A DNA stretch of 13,714 nucleotides from JBHENN01 sp046262015 (GTDB lineage Bacteria; Actinomycetota; CADDZG01; WHSQ01): assembly GCA_046262015.1 (NCBI GenBank), contig JBHENN010000028.1, forward strand, positions 1-13,714. Reading direction: 5' to 3'. Positions 7,239 to 13,714 of this stretch are shown piece after piece (position 1 is the stretch's first letter; the number at the start of each line of letters is the position of its first letter). Below the pieces are notes generated by a model. The model worked only from the letters and a program-made list of their open reading frames with translations, was not told the origin of the DNA and did no database searches. Both the position numbers and the translations under genes were made by a program.

Positions 7239-7861
7239 CGGCGCCGGCGCGACCCGGGACGGGACGCCTCACCAAGGCCTTCTACGCCCGGGACGCTCTC
7301 ACCGTCGCGCGCGATCTGATCGGCTGTGTGCTCGTCCACGACCATCCGGACGGGCGCGCCGCGGTGAGGCTCGTCGAGACCGAGGCTTACCGCGGGCCAC
7401 TCGATCCGGGCTCGCACGGCTTCCGCGGCCCGACGCCGCGCACTCGCACGATGTACGGCCCGCCGGGGCGCCTCTACGTGTACTTCACCTACGGGATGCA
7501 CTGGTGCGCCAACATCGTGTGCGCCGAGGACGGGCGCTGCGAGGCGGTCTTACTGCGCGCCGGAGAACCCATCGCGGGGACCGAGCTCATGCGGTCGAGA
7601 CGCGGTCGGGTCGCCGGCGACCGCGCCCTCGCCTCGGGTCCGGCGCGCCTCGCCCAGGCTCTCGGGCTCGGCAAGGAGCACGACGGGGCGAGCTTGCTGC
7701 GCGGCGGCTCGCTGTGGTGCGCGCGGGACGCGCTCACGGGATCCTTCCGGGCAGGCCCCGTGGCGCAGACGACGCGCATCGGACTCGCCCCGGGGAAGGG
7801 CACCGAGCTACCGTGGCGCTTCGTGGTCCTCGGTCACCCCCACGCGTCGCGCCGTCACTGA
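7235..7861 (+). CDS. mpg: 3-methyladenine DNA glycosylase (AAG/MPG family)
   Basis: Base-excision repair enzyme that removes alkylated purines such as 3-methyladenine, and often hypoxanthine, from DNA. The 208-aa product matches the AAG fold throughout: LTKAFYARDALTVARDLIGC near the start, then VETEAYRGPLDPGSHGFRG, where Glu50 corresponds to the catalytic Glu125 of the human enzyme, Tyr52 to the base-flipping-pocket Tyr127 and His61 to His136. Next comes MYGPPGRLYVYFTYGMHW with CANIV, and ASGPARLAQALGL, which is conserved in the family. The GTG start at 7235 overlaps the argF stop as GTGA; the first 11 residues are a non-conserved leader. Last gene of the plus-strand operon. In mycobacteria mpg lies immediately before tyrS; here a PBP gene on the other strand separates them. 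Confidence 0.95.
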   Translation: MTAPARPGTGRLTKAFYARDALTVARDLIGCVLVHDHPDGRAAVRLVETEAYRGPLDPGSHGFRGPTPRTRTMYGPPGRLYVYFTYGMHWCANIVCAEDGRCEAVLLRAGEPIAGTELMRSRRGRVAGDRALASGPARLAQALGLGKEHDGASLLRGGSLWCARDALTGSFRAGPVAQTTRIGLAPGKGTELPWRFVVLGHPHASRRH

Positions 7862-7877
7862 GGCCGCGACCTCGGCC
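7862..7877. terminator. Small hairpin between converging genes
   Basis: Only 29 nt separate the mpg stop from the PBP stop on the opposite strand. GGCCG (7862-7866) can pair with CGGCC (7873-7877) around a 6-nt loop. There is no T run on either side, so this is at best a weak, possibly bidirectional, termination site. Confidence 0.2.
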
Positions 7878-7890
7878 GTGACCGCGCGGG

Positions 7891-10482
7891 TTAGCCCTGG
7901 TTGACCCAGATCGTCACGGTCGAACCGGCGCGCGCCTCGCTCCCGCTGCTGGGAGACTGTTTCCAGACGCGGTTGTTATTGCGGCGAGCCCGGCCTCGGT
8001 TGGGGTCCGACTCGATGATCGTGCGGGGGACCAACCCGGCGTTACGGATCTCGGCCTCGGCCGCGCCTCGGATCATGCCGAGCACCGAGGGCACGGTGAC
8101 GAGCCCGTCGTCGTCATCATCGTCCACGTCGCCGTGTGCGGAGACGGCGATGACGACCGTCGAGCCGGGAGGCGCCTTCGAGCCGCCGGACGGGTCCTGG
8201 CCGATCACCCGACCGGGCGGATAGGTCGTCGACGCCTCGGGCTGCTGAACGACCTCGAAGCCGGCGTCCTGGAGGATCGAGGTGGCCTCGCGCGCGGGGA
8301 ACCCGAAGACGTCCGGGACGCTGATGAGGTCCTTGTCCTTGACGCGGCACTCCTCGTCGGGCTCGCTGCCGACGGCGTAGGTCGCCGATGCACGGAACCT
8401 CTCCGGGGTGAAGCGCCCGGCGAGGCAGTTGTTCCGGGTGTCGATCGTGACGGTCACGAAGCCCCCGGAGGGAACCGGGAACGGATCGGCGGGGACGCCG
8501 GATAGGGCCTCGAGCATGAAGAGCTGCCAGATGCTTGCGGGGAACGACCCACCCGTGACGCCTAGACTGGTGGTCGTCCGCGTTGGACGGCACACCTCGC
8601 GCTCGCCGACGAAGGTGACCGCGCACGACGGTTTCATCTCGATCTGGCCTCCCGGATATCCCACCCACACCGACGCCACGAGGTCCGGCGTGTACCCGAC
8701 GAACCACGCGTCGCGGTATTCCTGCGCGGTCCCGGTCTTGCCGGCCGCGGGCCTGCCGATCTGCGCGCCGGTCCCGGTCCCGCGCAAGATGACCTGCTCG
8801 AGAGCAGTGGTCGTCAGGTACGCGGTCGTCGCTTCGATCACCTGCTCGCCGGGCTCGTCGTCCACCTCGTAGATCGTCTTGCCGGCCGAGTTGACGATCC
8901 TCGTGATCGCCACGGGAGGGTTGTAGACGCCGTTGGTGGCAAACGTCCCGAACCCACTCGCCATGTCGAGCGGGTTCACCTCGTTGGACCCCAGCGCCGC
9001 CGAGAGATAAGGGTCGAGTGGGTCGTAGCCCGAGATGCCCATGGCGGCCGCCGTATCCACGACGTCTTGCGCCCCGACTTCCTCGATCACCTGGGCGTAG
9101 ACGACGTTGACGCTGTTCACCGTGCCCTCCAGCAGCGACATGTTGCCGTAGCTCGATCCTTCGTAGTTGTGAACCACGTAGTCGGTGCCGTTGTTGAGAC
9201 CGGGGAAGACGATCTGCGAGCCCCCCTTGTAGCTCTTGGACAGGGGGATGCCGTCCTCGATCGCGGCCGCTAGGACGAATGGCTTGAACGCGGAGCCGGA
9301 TTGGCGTCCGGTTCCGGGCGCCCTCTTCTCGTACTTCCCCGTCACCGGGTCCAGCACGCGCCCGGCGTCGGGCTCGTTGAGTATCGCCAGGTTCAGCTTC
9401 GAATAGCGGTCGTTCCGTTTGCCCGCGAACCAATCCCGGCCACCGACCATCGCCTTGACGTGCCCGGTGCTCGGTTCGATCGCGACCACCGACGCGTAGG
9501 GGTCGCTCTCGTACGGGAGCACCTTCACCACGGCTTCCTCGGCGGCGGCCTGGGTCGCGAGGTCGACGGTGGTGTAGATCCGCAGACCTCCCTGGAACAT
9601 CCTCTTCTCGCGCTGGTCGACCGATCCCCCGACCGCCTCGAACCGGGGGTCGTACTTGATCAAACGCTGGACGTAGTCGACGAAGTGCGGGGCCGAGTAA
9701 CGATCCTCGTCCTCGGCCGGGTCCAGCCGGAGGCCCCGGGTCATCGCCTGCTCCGCCTCGCTCTCGGTAACGAAGTCGTTGGCGACCATCCGTTCGAGCA
9801 CGGTGTCGCGGCGCGCCCTGCCGGCGTCACGGTTCTTGAGCGGGTTGTACTGCTCCGGTGACCGGATCAGTCCCGCGAGGAGAGCCGCTTGGCCCATATC
9901 GAGCCGGCCGACGGGTTTGCCGAAGTACGTCTTCGCGGCAGCCTGGATCCCGTACGCCCCCTCTCCGAAGTAGACCGTGTTCATGTACTTTTCGAGGATC
10001 CAATCCTTGGAAACGCGGGTCTCGAGCTGGCGTGAGAGGGCCGCCTCTCTGATCTTTCGCTCGATCGTCCGGGCGGCCTGGCCCTCGGGAGCGATGATCG
10101 TGTTCTTCACGAGCTGCTGGGTGATGGTGGAGCCACCCTCTTTGATCTCGCCGCTGGTCGCGTTCGCCACCAGTGCACGCACGACCGCCTTGAGGTCGAC
10201 CCCTTCGTGGTCGTAGAAGCGCGCATCCTCGATGGCGATCACCGCGTCCCGGACGTGCTCTGGGATCCTTCGCAGGGGGACCACGGTGCGGTTCTCGATC
10301 CCGTGCATCGTCGTTATGAGGTTGCCGTCGTCGTCGTAGATGAACGACGACTGCGCCAGCTTGATCCGGGTGAGGTCCTCCGGCCTCAGCGTCGGTAGGT
10401 CGGCGAACTGAGCACACGCGGCCGCCACGAGGGCGAGCAGCGCGAGGGCCGAGGGAGCGGCACGGCGGAAAAATGGCGGCAT
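7891..10482 (-). CDS. Class A penicillin-binding protein (glycosyltransferase-transpeptidase) with two PASTA domains
   Basis: Bifunctional enzyme that polymerises lipid II and crosslinks peptidoglycan at the outer face of the membrane; 863 aa. A short N-terminus MPPFFRRAAPSALALLALVA forms a signal or anchor, with Cys23 in AAAC as a possible lipobox. GT51 domain (about 45-245): IEDARFYDHEG with catalytic Glu85, GGSTITQQLVKN, ILEKYMNTVYFGEGAYGIQA. Transpeptidase (about 320-690): SAFK with Ser397/Lys400, SVN at 457-459, KTGTAQ at 582-587. Two PASTA repeats end the protein (about 720-785 and 795-863), joined by an acidic linker with six Asp in a row. PASTA domains bind peptidoglycan or beta-lactams. 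The open frame continues upstream to 11022, but that part is antisense to tyrS; the ATG at 10482 gives the expected N-terminus. There is no clear ribosome binding site, so it may be leaderless. Similar to PonA-type proteins. Confidence 0.95.
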   Translation of the reverse strand: MPPFFRRAAPSALALLALVAAACAQFADLPTLRPEDLTRIKLAQSSFIYDDDGNLITTMHGIENRTVVPLRRIPEHVRDAVIAIEDARFYDHEGVDLKAVVRALVANATSGEIKEGGSTITQQLVKNTIIAPEGQAARTIERKIREAALSRQLETRVSKDWILEKYMNTVYFGEGAYGIQAAAKTYFGKPVGRLDMGQAALLAGLIRSPEQYNPLKNRDAGRARRDTVLERMVANDFVTESEAEQAMTRGLRLDPAEDEDRYSAPHFVDYVQRLIKYDPRFEAVGGSVDQREKRMFQGGLRIYTTVDLATQAAAEEAVVKVLPYESDPYASVVAIEPSTGHVKAMVGGRDWFAGKRNDRYSKLNLAILNEPDAGRVLDPVTGKYEKRAPGTGRQSGSAFKPFVLAAAIEDGIPLSKSYKGGSQIVFPGLNNGTDYVVHNYEGSSYGNMSLLEGTVNSVNVVYAQVIEEVGAQDVVDTAAAMGISGYDPLDPYLSAALGSNEVNPLDMASGFGTFATNGVYNPPVAITRIVNSAGKTIYEVDDEPGEQVIEATTAYLTTTALEQVILRGTGTGAQIGRPAAGKTGTAQEYRDAWFVGYTPDLVASVWVGYPGGQIEMKPSCAVTFVGEREVCRPTRTTTSLGVTGGSFPASIWQLFMLEALSGVPADPFPVPSGGFVTVTIDTRNNCLAGRFTPERFRASATYAVGSEPDEECRVKDKDLISVPDVFGFPAREATSILQDAGFEVVQQPEASTTYPPGRVIGQDPSGGSKAPPGSTVVIAVSAHGDVDDDDDDGLVTVPSVLGMIRGAAEAEIRNAGLVPRTIIESDPNRGRARRNNNRVWKQSPSSGSEARAGSTVTIWVNQG

Positions 10483-10539
10483 GAGAGGTCCGATTCTACC
10501 GACTAGCAGCACTTTTCGATGGTCTAGCATCCCGGGAAC
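10483..10539. promoter_or_regulatory. Divergent promoter region for the PBP gene and tyrS, possibly leaderless
   Basis: The 57 bp between the two divergent ATGs must hold both promoters. On the plus strand TAGCAT (10525-10530) ends 9 nt before the tyrS ATG. On the minus strand TAGAAT (10493-10498) ends 10 nt before the PBP ATG. Both resemble -10 boxes and would start transcription at or within a few nt of the start codon. Neither gene has a clear Shine-Dalgarno sequence, which fits leaderless mRNAs, common in actinobacteria. No good -35 boxes were found. Confidence 0.4.
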
Positions 10540-11757
10540 ATGACTCTTCAGGAGGACGACGGCCGCCTGGAGCGCCTCGTCCGGCGCGCTGAGCACGTGG
10601 TCCGGGTCGAAGACCTCGAAGAGCGCCTCGCCGAGGAGCGCCCCCTCCGGGTCAAGCTGGGGCTTGACCCCACCGCGAAGGACATCACCCTCGGCTGGGC
10701 CGTACCGTTGCGCAAGCTGCGCGACTTCCAGGACGACGGTCACACGGCCGTGCTTATCGTGGGCGACTTCACCGCTCGCATCGGCGACCCTTCGGGCAAG
10801 AGCGAGACGCGGCCTCAGCTCCGCCCCGACGAGGTCAAGGCTCACGCCGATCTGCTCCTCGACCAGTTCCGAGACATCCTGTCCGACACGAACCTCGAGA
10901 TCCGCTACACCTCCGAATGGCTCGAGCCGATGGACCTCGGGGACATCCTGAAGCTCACGTCTCACCTCACCGTCGCTCAGATGTTGGAGCGCGACGACTT
11001 CGCCACGCGCTACGCCGAGCACCGGCCTATCTCCTTGATCGAGTTCATGTATCCGCTCGCCCAGGGCTACGACTCCGTGGCGGTCGAAGCCGACGTCGAG
11101 CTGGGCGGCACCGACCAGCTCTTCAACCTCCTGGTGGGCCGGGACGTGCAGCGCGCCTACGGCCAGCGGCCGCAGGTGGCCCTCACCTTGCCACTGCTAG
11201 AGGGTCTCGACGGGGTGCAGAAGATGTCCCAGTCCCTCGGCAACTACGTCGGCATCCGCGACGAGCCCGACGACATGTTCGGCAAGGTCATGAGCATCCC
11301 GGACGAGCTCGTGGGCCGCTACGGGCTGCTCGCCGCGAACCTGGACCCCCAGGAAGCCGAACGGCTCGGTGCCGCGGCGCGGGCGGGAGGACCGGAAGCG
11401 GGCCGGGCGAAACGGGCGGTCGCGGCGGCGATCGTCGCGCTGTACCACGGCCCGGAGGCGGCCGCGGCGGCCGAGGCCGCGTTCGACCGGCGCTTCAAGG
11501 AGCACCGCGCCCCGGAGGAGGTGCCCGAGGCGGTCGTACCGCCCGAAGCGATCGCCGATGGGAGCGCCTACCTCCCTCGTCTCCTGGCCGACCTCGGGCT
11601 GGCGGCGTCCCGCGGGGACGCACGCAGGCTCATAGCCCAGGGGGGCGTCCGGATCGACGGGACCGCGGTGAGCGACGAGGAGGTCCCGGCGCGCCGGCTC
11701 GACGGCGCCCTCCTGCAGGTCGGCAAGCGGCGCTACGTCCGGCTCTCTCTGCCCTGA
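10540..11757 (+). CDS. tyrS: Tyrosine--tRNA ligase
   Basis: Class I synthetase that charges tRNA-Tyr; 405 aa, matching the TyrRS form that begins with VKLGxDPT. The Rossmann catalytic domain (about 30-240) shows LRVKLGLDPTAKDITLGW, LIVGDFTARIGDPSGKSETR, the Tyr-pocket segment PLAQGYDSVAVEADVELGG followed by TDQLFNLLVG, and VQKMSQSLGNYVGI. A helical anticodon domain follows, then a C-terminal S4 RNA-binding domain (about 340-405, SRGDARRLIAQGGVRIDG). Oddities: the ATP-binding HIGH motif reads TLGW (50-53), losing both histidines, and KMSKS reads KMSQS (228-232). All else looks intact, so I take it as a functional TyrRS. The ATG at 10540 has no clear ribosome binding site; see the divergent promoter entry. 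Confidence 0.95.
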   Translation: MTLQEDDGRLERLVRRAEHVVRVEDLEERLAEERPLRVKLGLDPTAKDITLGWAVPLRKLRDFQDDGHTAVLIVGDFTARIGDPSGKSETRPQLRPDEVKAHADLLLDQFRDILSDTNLEIRYTSEWLEPMDLGDILKLTSHLTVAQMLERDDFATRYAEHRPISLIEFMYPLAQGYDSVAVEADVELGGTDQLFNLLVGRDVQRAYGQRPQVALTLPLLEGLDGVQKMSQSLGNYVGIRDEPDDMFGKVMSIPDELVGRYGLLAANLDPQEAERLGAAARAGGPEAGRAKRAVAAAIVALYHGPEAAAAAEAAFDRRFKEHRAPEEVPEAVVPPEAIADGSAYLPRLLADLGLAASRGDARRLIAQGGVRIDGTAVSDEEVPARRLDGALLQVGKRRYVRLSLP

Positions 11758-11760
11758 CCC

Positions 11761-11785
11761 CGGGGGAATGCCGACCCGGCCCCCG
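11761..11785 (+). terminator. GC-rich hairpin after tyrS
   Basis: CGGGGG (11761-11766) pairs perfectly with CCCCCG (11780-11785), starting 3 nt after the tyrS stop and ending just before the rRNA promoter. There is no T run, so intrinsic termination is uncertain, but the position fits a barrier between tyrS and the rRNA operon. Confidence 0.35.
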
Positions 11786-11788
11786 TGG

Positions 11789-11818
11789 TTGCACGCCCCG
11801 GCGCCGGCCTGGTAGATT
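11789..11818 (+). promoter_or_regulatory. Sigma70-type promoter of the rRNA operon
   Basis: TTGCAC (11789-11794) and TAGATT (11813-11818) form a plausible -35/-10 pair with an 18-nt spacer. Transcription would start near 11825, about 395 nt upstream of mature 16S. It lies in the only gene-free region before the rRNA gene, just after the tyrS hairpin. Recognised by eye; other promoters may exist further left or inside the leader. Confidence 0.5.
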
Positions 11819-11824
11819 AGGCGG

Positions 11825-12220
11825 GCCCGTAGGGCAAAGAACGTTGGCACGCGCACCTCTGGATCTTCTGCCGGAGGAGGCGCTCGACAAGAGAACAGGA
11901 GAGTCGCCTATCGGCACCTGAGCCGCACAGACCCAGGTTGCGTGGTGACTCGCCGGTGCTCTTGCCCGGCGTTTTTGTTTGTCAGGAGACTCGCCCCGAG
12001 GGTGGGGAGCGGTTCGCTCCTTGAGAACTGAACAGTGTGCCTGCCGACGGTCCTCTCGCTTGGGGACCGCTCGGAGACTAGTGGACCCTCGTCATCGACG
12101 ACCACGGATCTTGTGCAAGGAACCGTGGACGCTTTGGCGACGTACGAAATAGATCCGGCAAACGACTTTTGGATGCTTCTTCATGGCACTCAGAAGCGTT
12201 CGCTGTTGCACAGTTTCAAA
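11825..12220 (+). other. Pre-16S rRNA leader region
   Basis: Non-coding stretch between the promoter and 16S. It holds a terminator-like hairpin with a boxA-like loop (separate entry); TTGAGAACTGAACAGTG at 12021-12037, a sequence type I recall from actinobacterial rRNA leaders; and three further hairpins: CGGTCC/GGACCG (12048-12053 with 12064-12069), CCACGG/CCGTGG (12102-12107 with 12123-12128) and ATGCTTCT/AGAAGCGT (12173-12180 with 12192-12199). These are probably antitermination and RNase processing elements. A 67-codon open frame at 12035-12238 runs into 16S and is not considered a gene. No tRNA is present. Confidence 0.6.
11951..11980 (+). promoter_or_regulatory. boxA-like/terminator-like element in the rRNA leader
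   Basis: CGCCGG (11951-11956) pairs with CCGGCG (11966-11971), followed by TTTTTGTTT. By form this is an intrinsic terminator, yet it sits about 125 nt downstream of the rRNA promoter. The loop contains TGCTCTTG, close to the boxA antitermination sequence of bacterial rrn leaders (TGCTCTTTAACA in E. coli). The following TTTGTTTGTCAGGA resembles, from memory, the segment after boxA in mycobacterial leaders. I favour an Nus-dependent leader element over a true terminator. Confidence 0.45.

Positions 12221-13714
<1,494 letters not shown>

Noticed and set aside
10483..11022. Upstream extension of the PBP reading frame on the minus strand by 180 codons.
   Set aside because: It is antisense to conserved tyrS sequence and shows no PBP features; the ATG at 10482 gives the expected short N-terminal anchor.
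11844..11921. 25-codon open frame starting with TTG between the rRNA promoter and the leader hairpin.
   Set aside because: No convincing ribosome binding site, no recognisable family, and it lies in a probable pre-rRNA leader. It could be a leader peptide but I cannot support it.

Overview
The window is a 13.7 kb piece of a GC-rich bacterial chromosome. Three things point to an actinobacterium (phylum Actinomycetota). First, the order infC-rpmI-rplT-SpoU methyltransferase-pheS-pheT-argF-mpg-tyrS is a compressed version of the order I recall from Mycobacterium tuberculosis. Second, the 16S leader contains TTGAGAACTGAACAG-type and TGCTCTTG elements like those of mycobacterial pre-rRNA. Third, the 16S body carries general actinobacterial signatures. 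I cannot place it below phylum; the 16S does not look like a well-known genus.

Layout. Positions 1-135 hold the infC leader, with a terminator-like hairpin followed by a T run. Positions 136-7861 form one long plus-strand operon: IF3 (apparently starting at AUC), L35, L20, a SpoU/TrmH-family RNA methyltransferase (apparently starting at CUG), a small soluble orphan histidine kinase, PheRS alpha and beta, ornithine carbamoyltransferase, and 3-methyladenine DNA glycosylase. From L20 onward every junction is a 4-base stop/start overlap. Positions 7891-10482 on the minus strand encode a class A penicillin-binding protein with two C-terminal PASTA domains, converging on mpg. Divergent from it, across a 57 bp promoter region, is tyrS (10540-11757). 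Positions 11758-12220 hold a sigma70-like promoter and a structured pre-rRNA leader. The 16S rRNA gene begins near 12221 and runs off the window at about E. coli position 1180.

The most unusual feature is a 324-nt insertion in the 16S gene (12998-13321), between E. coli positions 788 and 789. I could fold it by eye into a group I intron. It has P1 with a U.G pair at the 5' splice site, a 7-bp P10 with the 3' exon, P3, P4, P5, P7 and P8, a series of P9 hairpins with GNRA-type loops, and a terminal G. It has no endonuclease ORF. Group I introns in bacterial 16S genes are rare, and this one interrupts the widely used 806R primer site.

How the genes fit together: most of the window is translation machinery (initiation factor, two large-subunit proteins, an RNA methyltransferase, two aminoacyl-tRNA synthetases, 16S rRNA). 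Single genes for arginine synthesis, base-excision repair, signalling and peptidoglycan synthesis are embedded in it.
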